Shown: positions 19,162 through 29,937 of the stretch, in pieces | Layout of the letters: the number at the start of each line of letters is the position of its first letter | Position numbering within the stretch: the first letter of the stretch is position 1 | Source of the DNA: Mayamaea pseudoterrestris | Lineage: Eukaryota > Bacillariophyta > Bacillariophyceae > Sellaphorales > Sellaphoraceae | DNA length: 64,000 nt | Direction of reading: 5' to 3' | Assembly: GCA_027923505.1 (NCBI GenBank) | Contig: BROI01000001.1 | Location: forward strand, 2,824,001-2,888,000 | Program-made: the position numbers and the translations under genes | The notes under the pieces: generated by a model | Seen by the model: only the letters and a program-made list of their open reading frames with translations | The model's database searches: none | Told to the model about the DNA's origin: nothing

Positions 19162-22100
19162 ATGGCGAGATCACGTCGTACTCGTTCCACCTCTGGTGGA
19201 TCTTATCGTGAAATGACGCACCAGATGGTCACGACAAGTCCCAATACATTAAAAATCACTGCCAATGCTGCAGCATCGGAAGAAACGCGGCCAGCGGCAT
19301 GTCGATTGCTTTCTGCTGCCTTGCATTGGAGGCATGCTGACTCTGGCAAGACAGTGATGCACAATATGCATTCTGATATTTCGCGCTTTACGGTAGCAGC
19401 GCTACTACTCGCTCGTCTAAGACAGCTACCTGCATCGGAAGACGCACTCAAAATGCAGTGGTTGACGGTGCGCGACGAGGAATCTGGCTACACACCACTG
19501 CATTCGGCAATTTACAATGGAGATCTTAAATCGATTTTACTCATTCTCCGACATGCAGCTGCTGCATCATCCAGGGAAGGAAATTTGATGATGGACGAAG
19601 ACGCGCTGATGCCTCCAAGATGTATGTTTCGGCCAATGGAAGCTTTGAGATTGTTTGAAAAAAACATAAAAAAGGCTAGCGACAAACCACAGCTATATAG
19701 TGTTCTTTCGGCGCCTGACAATGAAGGTTTTACGCCTGGTCAACTCTTGGCAGCATTGCAAGTAAACGACTTGAAGCAGTGCCGACTGCGTTGCGTTTAT
19801 CGTCCGACATTGCAGTTGTCATCTTCTCAACGAGCTCGCGAGTTGTCGTTTGCTGAGCAGAATGAGGTAGATGACGAAGACGCAGATGACGAGCAGAATG
19901 AGTTTAATGTGCTCGGCCGACATGTGCAACGACTGACGCAGGAGGAAGCGCCAACGAATGCTGCCACAAAGAATGACTCGCTCTACGCCTGCGATGTATT
20001 CACTTTTGGTCGAGCACACCCATGCGCCCTTGGTGTTGGTCAAGACACGGTGCCGGAGCAGGTTCGTCCTCAGCGTGTACAAGCCTTTGCGCAGTCGCGC
20101 CTTACGGATGGAGCAGTCCATGTTGCAGCCGCGGCGCATCATACGCTCGTTGTCACTAAGGCTGGTCAGTTGTATGCTTTTGGATTGGGCAAAAGTGGAA
20201 GGCTTGGGACTGGGTCAGAACGCAACTTTCCGTTGCCAACACGCGTCCTTGGAGCATTATCGAACAAAAATGTTGTGGCTGTCGCTGCAGCTGAGAACCA
20301 TTCCCTATGTGTGACAGATGATGGCCAAGTGTTTTCTTGGGGATCAAACGGCTTTGGCCAGCTAGGCGTTGCTAGCGGAGCGACGATGGTGATGAATGCG
20401 AGTGCGTTTGATGGCGGCAGATGGTTGCCAAGACGAATTGACGATTTGAAAGGTATTAGGTGCGTCGCTGTTGCCGCTGGTTTAAAGCATTCAATTGCTC
20501 TTTCAGATCAGGGTGAACTTTACGTCTGGGGTGATAATACAGCCGGGCAATTGGCGCTCAGTCGGCGTGGTGGAGTGCATAAAGTTCAGCGCGTTGAGGC
20601 TTTATGGAGTAATAAGTCGACACGTAAAAAGGTCTTGGCGATTGCCGCCTCTGATCAGACAAGTCTTGTATTGACGTTGCCGGCTGGCGCAGGCATTCCT
20701 GTGAACTCGATATACGCTTGGGGGCAAGGAAATCATATTCCTGCGAAAGTCAATTTTGACGCAGTTTCGCGAGGGATTCACCGGGGTCATCCAGTGAATC
20801 CTGTTGCTATCGCTTGTGCCAAATACCATAATGCGGCGATTAGTTCGGATGGCCTCGTTTACTCGTGGGGGTTGCATTCTGAGCCACTTGGGACAGCTAC
20901 ACGATCTGCGTCACCACAGCCTCAGCTTGTGACTGGAATGCTGCCTGAGAACGGCGGAGGAAAAGCTGTTGCGGTTGCTGCATCAGAGAATCATACCGCA
21001 ATCATTACGGCTACAGGTGCCCTATACACATGGGGTGCGACAAATGGAAGGGATGTGCTTGGCCACGCTGGGGTGCGATGGCAAGAAGAGCCAAAATGTG
21101 TCGCTGGTGTTCATCGCGCGGTTGGTGTTGCGGCCGCCAAGGAACACACGGTGATTCTCGTTGGCACTTGTTTTCCGCCACTGCCAGAGGATTGTGCGTC
21201 ATCGCTGGAGGCAATTGCCAGTCGAACGATAGCTGAGAACATTGATGCGTTCAATATTTTACCATCGCTCATCGTGGCAGAGCGAACTGCCTCAATGCCG
21301 TTAATTGAGTATTGCATGGAGTTTATTCGGCGCAACTTGGATGGAGTTTTGAACGTGGCGCAACGGTCAGTTCTTGATTGCTATGTGAATGAACAGCTTC
21401 AGGGCTGCTGCATTAGCGACAAGGAGGATAAAGATGACGCATTTCATCCTCTTCTTGGTGATATAGTGAAGTTGGCTGGCAAAGTATTGTCGAATGTCAA
21501 AGTTTGGGTCGATGGTTGCGAAACACTAATGCAGTCGAACGCTGTGCTATTGTTTGTAAATAAATACTCCCAGAGCCGCTTCGAGGAACGACTTTGCACC
21601 CGGCGAAGCAATTTAGGAGATGACATAGTGCGTGCCGATATTCCAACACCTATGTCGTCGCCAGGGGCAAGCCACCGCTACTCCAACCATTGCCTTTCGC
21701 TTATAAAGGATATGGACCTGTCAACGAAGGAGCGTACGGAAGCCAAGCAGTTGTGCATTGCCCGGGAAATTCGAGGAATTCGGAAAAGATTAAACCAGAT
21801 CGAGCAAATGAGATTTGAATCGGTGGAGTGCTTAACTATTGCTCAACGAGACAAGATCTCTCGACGTTCACAACTAAAAGCTGACTTGCTGAACTTTGAA
21901 GCGGCGTTGGGGTTGATTGAGACGAAGTTAATCGCATATACAAACACTGACTTAGGACCGAATAAAGACAACTTGAGTTTCGATCAGACTCAACCACGAG
22001 GGTTAGTCTCGGAAGAAAGAACCAGCGAGAGTCGACACTGGCAAACGTTTTATTGCGAAGTTTGCCAAGTGAAATGCCCAGATGAAGGAAGCTATGCGTC

Positions 22101-23031
22101 TCATGTCAGCGGAAGGAAACATAGGAACAAACTTCAACAGGTAGAAGAGGACGATCATAGACGCACTGCAACATCAATTATGGAACAGCAAATGGAACGT
22201 AAATTTGCCGCACTGTCCGTGCTTGAAACCCCAGAAACAGCACCAAGCACTACGGTCGCCTGGAACAAGGGTGGGCGAAGTCCATTGCCAAACTATAAGC
22301 TCCCTGGACCGCCTCACAATACGCCATCATCTCTGATCTCACCGGTCAAGCTCAAGCCGGTTAGTTTGCGTGCGATTATCGAACAAGAGTCATCGATACC
22401 TGCCTTAAGCAAGAAAAGCGTCAAGCCGTCCGGACAAAAGTTAATACTCTCCCATACTCAGTCGCTCGGACTTCCGGTGGGAAGTCCTCCCTCTCTCGAG
22501 TCACCCCCATGGGCGAGCAGTGATGTGGCTGCAGAAAAGCCCTGCCCCCGCCGTGCACTTGCACTCGGAGAGTTCGTTAAGAAGCCCACGCTGCCAGTAA
22601 AGGTAATATCGACGAAAAGGTCAGCCTCTTGGAGTTTTTCCACATCACCACAAGCACCGCCGAAACCAAGCAGCCTTGGTACATTTGCGGACATCCAAAA
22701 GCAGCAGATTGAATTCAAGGAAAGGGAGGCAAAGGTGTGCAAATCACCAAACACAAAGTGGTTCATTGAACAACGTGAACGTGCCGGTTCGTTCAAGGAC
22801 ATCCAACAGCAGCATGAACAGGAAGTAGAAAAACGCATGTACATTGAAGAGCAGTTCCGCATTGAAAAGCAGATTATGGAGGAGCTAGCCTTGGCCAAGA
22901 GTGGGGTGAACTGTAAGAAGAAAAGGTCAACGAAGAAGAGTCACGGTGCGAAACGAGCATCTGTATTCGACGCCAAGGCTACCCGAGTAGATATAAAGTC
23001 AGAGTCATCACATGGTACCACTACCCCATGA
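19162..23031 (+). CDS. Ankyrin/RCC1 protein (IBtk-like) with U1-type zinc finger
   Basis: Intronless, 1,289 residues. Residues about 95-215 contain ankyrin-like repeats (GYTPLHSAIYNGDLKSILLI and NEGFTPGQLLAAL). Residues about 275-670 form an RCC1 propeller of repeated units such as VFSWGSNGFGQLG, LYVWGDNTAGQLAL and LYTWGATNGRDVLG. A helical region like BTB/BACK follows (LIVAERTASMPLIEYCMEFI). At residues about 962-985 lies a matrin/U1-type C2H2 finger, YCEVCQVKC then H-x5-H in SHVSGRKH, and the tail is basic and coiled-coil. The ankyrin-RCC1 order is that of inhibitor-of-Bruton-kinase (IBtk) proteins, which act as Cullin-3 adaptors. The zinc finger suggests RNA binding in addition. The BTB itself is degenerate or absent by eye. 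Confidence 0.78.
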   Translation: MARSRRTRSTSGGSYREMTHQMVTTSPNTLKITANAAASEETRPAACRLLSAALHWRHADSGKTVMHNMHSDISRFTVAALLLARLRQLPASEDALKMQWLTVRDEESGYTPLHSAIYNGDLKSILLILRHAAAASSREGNLMMDEDALMPPRCMFRPMEALRLFEKNIKKASDKPQLYSVLSAPDNEGFTPGQLLAALQVNDLKQCRLRCVYRPTLQLSSSQRARELSFAEQNEVDDEDADDEQNEFNVLGRHVQRLTQEEAPTNAATKNDSLYACDVFTFGRAHPCALGVGQDTVPEQVRPQRVQAFAQSRLTDGAVHVAAAAHHTLVVTKAGQLYAFGLGKSGRLGTGSERNFPLPTRVLGALSNKNVVAVAAAENHSLCVTDDGQVFSWGSNGFGQLGVASGATMVMNASAFDGGRWLPRRIDDLKGIRCVAVAAGLKHSIALSDQGELYVWGDNTAGQLALSRRGGVHKVQRVEALWSNKSTRKKVLAIAASDQTSLVLTLPAGAGIPVNSIYAWGQGNHIPAKVNFDAVSRGIHRGHPVNPVAIACAKYHNAAISSDGLVYSWGLHSEPLGTATRSASPQPQLVTGMLPENGGGKAVAVAASENHTAIITATGALYTWGATNGRDVLGHAGVRWQEEPKCVAGVHRAVGVAAAKEHTVILVGTCFPPLPEDCASSLEAIASRTIAENIDAFNILPSLIVAERTASMPLIEYCMEFIRRNLDGVLNVAQRSVLDCYVNEQLQGCCISDKEDKDDAFHPLLGDIVKLAGKVLSNVKVWVDGCETLMQSNAVLLFVNKYSQSRFEERLCTRRSNLGDDIVRADIPTPMSSPGASHRYSNHCLSLIKDMDLSTKERTEAKQLCIAREIRGIRKRLNQIEQMRFESVECLTIAQRDKISRRSQLKADLLNFEAALGLIETKLIAYTNTDLGPNKDNLSFDQTQPRGLVSEERTSESRHWQTFYCEVCQVKCPDEGSYASHVSGRKHRNKLQQVEEDDHRRTATSIMEQQMERKFAALSVLETPETAPSTTVAWNKGGRSPLPNYKLPGPPHNTPSSLISPVKLKPVSLRAIIEQESSIPALSKKSVKPSGQKLILSHTQSLGLPVGSPPSLESPPWASSDVAAEKPCPRRALALGEFVKKPTLPVKVISTKRSASWSFSTSPQAPPKPSSLGTFADIQKQQIEFKEREAKVCKSPNTKWFIEQRERAGSFKDIQQQHEQEVEKRMYIEEQFRIEKQIMEELALAKSGVNCKKKRSTKKSHGAKRASVFDAKATRVDIKSESSHGTTTP

Positions 23032-23638
23032 TCAATCGATGCAAGCACCTCGAGTGAATAGTAACAACATCTATAGTTTTTGTCAAGTTTTTATACGCTT
23101 TAAAGCAATTACATGCCACGCGAGGCACATCTCATACATGTATAATATATGATCCATTTCCAAATTATGTATTACTCCCTACGTATTTACTTCAATAGAG
23201 CTCCTGCACTTCTTCTTACGTGGTGGATTCAAGGAGCACTCGATTTCAGGTTGGTATGAACGGACTGTAACATATAACATACGTAGCTATAACGTGTGAC
23301 TGTGACCGATGGCAAGCGTGACAAAAACGGCAGCGTCTACGACGCACGACACAACTTCCACTTTGTTGCTACCGGTTACTCGACTTGTCTGCAAAAGACT
23401 CTCGTGTCGTCGTCTAGAACTTGTTTAATCATTTCTACGCGAGTACATTTTAAAAGATTTTTGACTGGAAGCAGAAGCGACTTTTGTGAAATCAAGCGTA
23501 GCTTTTGAGGTAAAACACGATCCACCCACGAGAGAGAAAGGCCAACCACCTTCAACGCAGTGCGCGTTCCGCCTTGTCAAACACACCTACAAGCCAGTCC
23601 GAGTTCCATTCTTCTTATCAGTTACTGTTTGTCAAGAA
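23032..23638. other. Intergenic, promoter of the GT49 gene
   Basis: About 600 bp, AT-rich in its first half. An open frame extends upstream of the GT49 ATG to 23486 but has only a GTG at its start and no leader-like character, so it is treated as 5' UTR. No repeat or RNA gene is recognised. Confidence 0.4.
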
Positions 23639-24907
23639 ATGAAGCTGCAGTATAGAGACGTCATGATTCTCTCGTCGTCGTTCCTGATGATGGCGCTTTC
23701 GTTCCAAATTGCTCTCGTCGTCTTGGAGTCTCGCATGTTTCAAAAAGCGATTGATGAAGATGAAAAGCAGCTAAATTACAGATTAATACCATCGATGAGC
23801 AACAACGAAACGAATTCCTATTCTACTAAAACACCAAGCGATAGAAGTGCAGGACGCCAAAGAAACTCGTCACTTTTCATTTCAACAATACACGATCCAT
23901 CGCCCACGAGCAGCACTGACGAGTTCACACACGTTATTTCCAATGCTCCGCCGTGCATTCAGCTACAACCCGAACAAGTAACTTTTACGCTTGTCACGCA
24001 GTGTGGCGACGAGCGCGTTCCACTTATTGCCCAGCTCTGCGCGCGATGGAAGGGCCCACTTTCGGTTGCTGTATTTACGAAACGATTAGCCGAAGATATT
24101 GTAGAGGAGTTGGCTGCGCTAACGTGTCAAAGGGATCAGCTGACGGTTCGAACATTAGAGCCATCTGAATTATTTGCGGAAAACAGCTATCCTGTGAATC
24201 GTCTGCGCAACCTTGCCGTTGACGGAGTTACAACGACGCACATGGTCCACGTGGATGTGGATTTCTTTCCCAGCGATAGTCTGGAACAAACTATACAGAG
24301 TGATATAACGATTCGTCAAGTTCTGGCAGATGATTACAAACATGCGCTCGTCGTACCAGCCTTTGATTTCTTGCCAAATTGTCAACGCAACAAGTCTTGC
24401 GGCAGCGACAATGACTTGCTTTCGCGAATGCCACGCACCAAAGACTACTTGATGCATTTGTATGCAGCTAAGGAAGCCACCATGTTTCACGATTACTGGC
24501 CTCCAGCACACGACACAACGAATTATGCAACTTGGATGCAGCAGGCGGACGCCAGTTTGATACCCATTCCATGCATCAAATCGAATCACTACGAGCCCTA
24601 CCTTATTGTCCGCAAATGTTCTAAACTACCTCCCTTCCAGGAAGCATACAAGGGCTATGGACACAATAAAGCAAGCTTCACCATGCAACTTCAGGCCATG
24701 GGGTATCGCTTCAGTCAAGTGGGCGGCATTTTTGTTACGCACTTTCCCCACGCCGTGTCCAAGTCCAAGCAGCTTTACGACCAGAACAAGCACCGCAAAA
24801 TGGGCCAGCGACTACAAATGGAGCGGTTGGTGGCACGGTTTGCACAGTGGCTAAACGAGACATATGGGAAAATGCCGCCGCGAACGCCATATTGCAGTGC
24901 AGCATGA
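23639..24907 (+). CDS. GT49-family glycosyltransferase (LARGE/B4GAT1-like)
   Basis: Single exon, 422 residues from the ATG at 23639. It is a type II membrane protein: short cytosolic MKLQYRDVM, then a membrane anchor (ILSSSFLMMALSFQIALVVL), a stem and a lumenal catalytic domain from about residue 105. TFTLVTQCGDERVPLIAQLC opens the fold, MVHVDVDFFPSDSLEQ carries the DxD metal-binding motif, and the C-terminal block has CIKSNHYEPYLIVRK, GYGHNKASFTMQLQAMGYRF and FVTHFPHAVSK, as in the glucuronyltransferase half of LARGE and in B4GAT1. It would transfer a sugar, probably glucuronic acid or a relative, from a nucleotide sugar in the Golgi. The acceptor in this organism is unknown. Confidence 0.85.
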   Translation: MKLQYRDVMILSSSFLMMALSFQIALVVLESRMFQKAIDEDEKQLNYRLIPSMSNNETNSYSTKTPSDRSAGRQRNSSLFISTIHDPSPTSSTDEFTHVISNAPPCIQLQPEQVTFTLVTQCGDERVPLIAQLCARWKGPLSVAVFTKRLAEDIVEELAALTCQRDQLTVRTLEPSELFAENSYPVNRLRNLAVDGVTTTHMVHVDVDFFPSDSLEQTIQSDITIRQVLADDYKHALVVPAFDFLPNCQRNKSCGSDNDLLSRMPRTKDYLMHLYAAKEATMFHDYWPPAHDTTNYATWMQQADASLIPIPCIKSNHYEPYLIVRKCSKLPPFQEAYKGYGHNKASFTMQLQAMGYRFSQVGGIFVTHFPHAVSKSKQLYDQNKHRKMGQRLQMERLVARFAQWLNETYGKMPPRTPYCSAA

Positions 24908-25117
24908 CGGCGTGACGCAGTGAGACAGGCAAGCTATGAGATTTACCATGAGTCAATTTATGATTTCCTAAAAGCTTACTTTAATAAGGCCAATTTCAAA
25001 CGATGCTAATGAAGCAGCAACATCTTGCGCTAAATGCGATTTGTCTTTCGATTACTTACTGTTAGTGTGATCACCGATTTAGCACGCAAATACGCTTGCA
25101 TAAAAGACTTTTCTCTT

Positions 25118-27231
25118 CTACGCCGTCTCTTCGTCAATCTCAATGCTGAATCGCTCCAAGTTGCGCCATTTGTCTTTAATGGCAACTGGATCGCGCTTGG
25201 CGAGGCGAGCACCCGCCCACTCCTTCACCTGCTTCCATTTTCCTACACCAAACATGTCGACTCCTTCTCGAACGGCATCAGCTTCTTCGTCCGTCCAAAA
25301 TATCCGCGTGCGTCGAGTCTGGCTTTCCAGCGGGGCATCGAACAGTGAACCATCATCCGAATCGGCCCAAAGGTCTGGCTCTTCGCGCTTGGACGCAGAT
25401 CCATCTTTCTTTTGCAATGAACTACCGGTAGTCTTGCGCTTTTGGCGTGGCCGCTCGTCATTATTTGACTCGTTGGCGTCTTGGACAGCAAGGGGAGTCG
25501 ACTTGCTGGATGATCGCTTCTTGCTTGCAACATACTGCTTGGCGCGAGCATTCTTACGAGGCGGAGATACTGGCGCTTCATCTTCCGTAGTGTCGTCTGC
25601 GATATCATCGACCTTTTCGTCGCTCTCTTGATTCATAGGAAAATCATCCTGGATTCCAGCATCCAGTGTCTTTACTCCAGCCGTTGGCATTATATAAGGT
25701 TGCTGTACATTCTCAACTGGTAGCGACGAGCGCAATTCGGACGCTCCTCGCAGCGGACTACCAGCGGATGCACCACGCGACAATTGCTCCAAAACAATCT
25801 GCTCGTCCGGCGACGAGCCGAAGCCAGGTTCCTTGAGTGCACGCGGAGGTGAGTGCGTGTACTTTGGGCGACGAAAAGGTAGTGGATCGGGAGCTTGCGT
25901 CTCGAGCGGAGCGTCTTGACCGTCACCAAAGGAGCTCACGTCGTCATCCCCATCGTGCTGCTCAACGATTGGAGCCATCACGCCACCGTATCCCAACGCA
26001 AAAAGCGTAGGAATATCAAGGATACTTTCCGACCATTTTATCAACAAAGTACGCGTCTAATGCAAAAAGAGAAATGGATGTAGTTGCATCAGTGAGCGTT
26101 ATGGAACATTGCATAAAATTCCCTTGCATGCCCAAAATCATGACTTACCTTTTGCTGCAACTGCGCGTAAGAATAAGCATCATCGTCGTTCAAGCATACG
26201 CTCTGAATTGCTTGAATCAGCGTGGCCACGAGAGTACTTTGACTCTGACCCCGAAGAGTTGACGCAAAGGCCAACTGAGCCGGAATAATGGAGCTTCCTT
26301 CAAATAAAAGCTTCAGCGCTTCACCATACGACTGTAGACAAACTTTGACCATGGATGTAAGGTTGCGTGGACGAGCCTTCTGAATCTTGAGCAACGCCAC
26401 GTGCAAATCTGCCAGGGCGTCTTGAACGGCAAAAAGGTGAAGAACGTCCTTGTAATCTCCCTGCATCATTGGATGCTGCTCTAACTGCGCGTCAATCTCA
26501 GGATTCTCGAGCGAGGCAATATTTAATGAGTCTCCGACTTGTCCATCGCCGCCGAGTAATGAACCATGCTCGTCTACTGCGTCATCCGCTTGACTTGTTC
26601 CCAAACTGCTGCGTCGCGCCATGACTTGGATCGGAACAATAATGTTTGCATCCTTGCGAAGAAGCCGTAGTCGTAACCTATGGAAATCCTTGTAGTATCG
26701 CTTCCATTCCGAAAGCTCAAAGGTAGGAACGGTCGAGGTAGTTGGCAAGCCGGGTCCCATTTTCATTTCAATCGTCTTGTCGCAAACTTCGGCGTAGAAA
26801 GCAGTAAGCTGAATACGACTATTGAGTCGACCATAATTGATTTTGGCTTCAACGTAGGTAATGGCTTGTTCAATATCTAGAATATGCTGATGCAGCTTGA
26901 TAGAATCCGTTTGCAGCAAGGCCACGTGAAGAAGCCACTCCAAAACATCGAAGTGAATATCGGCGCGATTCGGAAGATTCGGCGGCAGCTGCGTGAATAC
27001 ATGCGACAGAGTTCTTCCTGGATTTCCAGCAGGATGCATGCGGGGGATGATGGATCGTGCAGCAGTAGCAGCAGATTCCATGCTGAGCTGTTGAATTGCT
27101 ACTCGAGAATGATGCACCTTTCCAGCTGCTGCTGGTGCCGGAGCGGCTTCGTTCTGATTCGTCTCTGACGCTGCTTGTTCGACGGCCGGCGGAGTTCCAA
27201 AGAATTTTGCAATAGAAGGAAAGAGAGGCAT
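25118..27231 (-). CDS. Telobox Myb/SANT protein, candidate telomere-repeat-binding factor
   Basis: Two exons on the minus strand, 26149-27231 and 25118-26056, joined by a 92-nt intron (donor AAG/GTAAGT, acceptor TTTTGCATTAG, phase 0), 673 residues. The last about 60 residues are a Myb/SANT repeat, RIFWTDEEADAVREGVDMFG, then GKWKQVKEWAG and VAIKDKWRNLER. The last matches the telobox signature (VDLKDKWRN) of TRF1/TRF2, Taz1 and plant telomere-binding proteins. The N-terminal exon is largely helical over residues about 85-330 (FDVLEWLLHVALLQTDSIKL onward), followed by an acidic/basic disordered linker. N-terminal helical domain plus C-terminal telobox is the layout of TRF proteins, whose N-terminal TRFH domain dimerises. 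Whether this one is TRFH-like cannot be judged by eye. Read separately, the exons would look like two unrelated genes. Confidence 0.75.
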
Positions 27232-27621
27232 ATTGTATTGCGAATAAAAAAAGACGAGCTAACAAGATATTGCATGCGCGAGGTTCGTCATGGTTGATTT
27301 GGAGTTGAACGCTGCGACCAACGACGGCGTCAAAGTGTCGTGCAAAACGACCCGGAGGCTCCAGAACCTCGCGCCATTGAAAAGATAATTTTCACGTTTT
27401 CGTCCTAGCCACCGAGCATCATCTCACAAATAATCTTCATTGATCATCCCATCGTCTTTCTACAAGAAGTATTGAACAAACAAACATAACTCATAACTCG
27501 ATATTTCAGCACTCCGACTATCTAATCAATTTCAAAAAACCAACTAGGAACAGGTGCAGCCGACAGCTGGCTCATTATATCGTTTCATCAAGTCACAGCG
27601 ATTTTGCCAAGATCAAATACC
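27232..27621. promoter_or_regulatory. Divergent promoter region
   Basis: A 390-bp gap between the starts of the telobox gene and the methyltransferase gene. It should serve both. I see no recognisable operator or repeat. Confidence 0.4.
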
Positions 27622-28383
27622 ATGCCATCCGACGACCTTGTCGATGCCCCCATCACGCTGACTGGACTGTTCGCGACCGACTCGGACGATGACGAAGACC
27701 AATGTTATGTTCCAGTTTACGAGATTCAAACTTTGGAGTTAGCCGGAATGACTCTTAGAATCCGTCAATTTGATCATCATTCCCACAATGCCAATCGCGT
27801 CTGGCCAGGAACCTTTAACTTGTGCGAGTATCTAATCCAAGAAGACCAGCCGCACCTCGGAAAAGTCTTGGAACTCGGGACAGCAACAGGGCTACTTGCC
27901 ATTCGACTTGCTCATTGCAGCGCAGCTCATACTTTGCCTCCGTGTAGCAATCAGAAACAACCGCTGTGTCATTCCATCACGACTAGCGACGTTATGGACG
28001 AGAATGACGAGATTGCAGACAATCTGGCATTCAACTACGAGCTTAACAAAATTGCAACACCACCGCTACATGTGCCGCATACTTGGGGAAGTGGATGGGC
28101 GAGCAGCGTTGAACAGCTGCGTCAAGACAAGCAACTGGCTGCAAACGCTTTGCCTGACTCGTTTGACACTATACTGGCCAGTGACATTTTGCTGTACGTG
28201 TCGGCCTATCCAGCATTGGTGCAGACGTTAGAGGAGCTCATTAAGCCAAACACGCGATTCATCATGAGCTGGAACCGCCGAATGAAGGAGAGCGACGAGT
28301 TCTTTGAGCGCATGCGGCAGGCTGGCTTTCAAAGCCAGCATCTTGGGAGATGTGTGTTTGAATTCAAACGGCGGTGCACATAA
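27622..28383 (+). CDS. Family 16 (METTL21/EEF2KMT-like) protein methyltransferase
   Basis: Single exon, 253 residues from the ATG at 27622. LRIRQFDHHSHNANRVWPGT precedes the SAM-binding glycine loop VLELGTATGLLAIRLA. Motif II follows as TTSDVMDENDEIADNLAFN, and motif IV/post-IV as ILASDILLYVSAYPALVQTL, where the D-I-L-L-Y region corresponds to the DxxY/DVVY signature of lysine methyltransferase family 16. Members methylate lysines on chaperones, translation factors and other proteins; the substrate here is unknown. It is cytosolic by lack of any signal. Its 3' end faces the BTB gene with 75 bp between. Confidence 0.8.
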   Translation: MPSDDLVDAPITLTGLFATDSDDDEDQCYVPVYEIQTLELAGMTLRIRQFDHHSHNANRVWPGTFNLCEYLIQEDQPHLGKVLELGTATGLLAIRLAHCSAAHTLPPCSNQKQPLCHSITTSDVMDENDEIADNLAFNYELNKIATPPLHVPHTWGSGWASSVEQLRQDKQLAANALPDSFDTILASDILLYVSAYPALVQTLEELIKPNTRFIMSWNRRMKESDEFFERMRQAGFQSQHLGRCVFEFKRRCT

Positions 28384-28458
28384 ACTGAAAAATACTATGT
28401 ATAGTAATCGAGAGCATGAAGATGTGATTGCAAAGCAGTTCCATTCGCGCCTTTTGCT

Positions 28459-29937
28459 TCATGAAAAGCATCGACTCGCCATATCAACTTTCAGCACTGG
28501 CTGTCGAATGTTTGCATATTCCGCCTCAGCATCCCACACGTGAACCTCGCTCGGTAACCGGCGGAATCGCAATACTTCCGCTTCCAGCTCTTGAATGCGC
28601 AACTGCGATCGATTCTCCGAATTACGCAAATCTCTAATCAATGTGTCCCTCTGAATAATTTCTGATTCCAGTCTGCCAATGTAATTGGCGGTTCTCCTCG
28701 AAGTCACACTCAAATTGTTCATGCTCTCTTCCAAACGATTAAAGTCGTATTGAACATTGTCATATCGCGTCCTGGCCGAGATATTTTCTGCTTTCTGGAT
28801 CAAAACGGTCTCCTTTGCGTAAGTCAATGCTTGTGCAAAAAGCTCGGTCAAGAATTTTGCGGAACCAATTTGCTGTAGCGCTACCAATGTAGACGGATCA
28901 TTAATCTTCATTAGCTCCCAGTTCTGCGACAGGCTTTGTATACACCGTTGCTGCAAGTCAGTGATTATATCAGCTAAAGGATTGACGATTGTGCGCTCAA
29001 GACGCAACAGCGTCATAGCAGCATTCCAGTCAATTTCTGGGAGGTAGAAGCTCTCCGTGAGTTGCAAAAAGATTTTCGAGTCATCGACACATTGCTGATC
29101 AACATTTTGCTCTGCGTCCACCAGTTTCTTGACGTAAAAACTTTCTAGAACATGTGCAACGAGCCTGCTGACATGCGAGCTAGAATTAGCTTTCGTCTCG
29201 TCATTCAAGACCAAATCAGCAGTCTGCAAGATTACCAGCATAAATGGAGGATCGATAACGTTCATAATCTCAGACTCTGGTGAAAGCTTAAGTAGATTCA
29301 ACGATCCAAGAATCACTTGGACTCGCCGTAGAATGCGATTATCGTGAAAATCGCTAGCTTGCTGGTAGTATGTAGCACAATTTTCCAAATTTAGATCCTT
29401 CTCCCAAAACTTTCTGGCCTGGAAGCGAAGACGACGAATCCCAAAATATTGTCCCAAGTAGTGAAGAGCCGTAGCCGTGTTTTTTGTGCAGTCGAGTTTA
29501 GGTGCGCCATAAATGAAATCAAGGACAGCGGGAAAAGCATTGGCTGCTAGCTTGTTCAATGGAATGCGACTAACACCGCTCAATGTCTCGGAGAAAGCGC
29601 CTTGCAGCAAGCGAGCAAAGTACTCGCTCTTTCTAGGTCCGAGAGCAAGCATGCTCTTGTGGACGTGGTAAACGTGTATGCGCGGTTTATCATCGTGGTC
29701 CGTCAAATGTTTTGTTGATGAAGCAACCTCAATCTCGATGCGATAATCTGAATGAGATTCCACACGGTCGAGGCGCCAGAGATATTTTTCTGTTACCTCT
29801 TCGGAAGGAGGATCTTCGTCCGATTCGTACGTCAAAGTCATAGACATGATGGTGTTTGCATGAACTGATGATGACCGAAGAAGTCGGCATTGTGAAGGTT
29901 GATATTGCGGCGAAAGAGCCTCGACTACCCGTATCAT
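28459..29937 (-). CDS. BTB/POZ domain protein with C-terminal coiled coil
   Basis: Single exon, 492 residues if started at the ATG at 29937; a second ATG about 30 codons later (MSMTLTYESDE) is a possible alternative. A BTB domain covers residues about 60-155: HVYHVHKSMLALGPRKSEYF, then RIPLNKLAANAFPAVLDFIY. A BACK-like helical region follows, then a coiled coil from about residue 385 (TRRTANYIGRLESEIIQRDT, SQLRIQELEAEVLRFRR). BTB proteins commonly act as Cullin-3 substrate adaptors, which is inference here. No kelch or zinc-finger partner is present. Confidence 0.78.
   Translation of the reverse strand: MIRVVEALSPQYQPSQCRLLRSSSVHANTIMSMTLTYESDEDPPSEEVTEKYLWRLDRVESHSDYRIEIEVASSTKHLTDHDDKPRIHVYHVHKSMLALGPRKSEYFARLLQGAFSETLSGVSRIPLNKLAANAFPAVLDFIYGAPKLDCTKNTATALHYLGQYFGIRRLRFQARKFWEKDLNLENCATYYQQASDFHDNRILRRVQVILGSLNLLKLSPESEIMNVIDPPFMLVILQTADLVLNDETKANSSSHVSRLVAHVLESFYVKKLVDAEQNVDQQCVDDSKIFLQLTESFYLPEIDWNAAMTLLRLERTIVNPLADIITDLQQRCIQSLSQNWELMKINDPSTLVALQQIGSAKFLTELFAQALTYAKETVLIQKAENISARTRYDNVQYDFNRLEESMNNLSVTSRRTANYIGRLESEIIQRDTLIRDLRNSENRSQLRIQELEAEVLRFRRLPSEVHVWDAEAEYANIRQPVLKVDMASRCFS

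Noticed and set aside
23486-23638. N-terminal extension of the GT49 protein
   Set aside because: It begins with GTG, and the ATG at 23639 gives a normal type II anchor.
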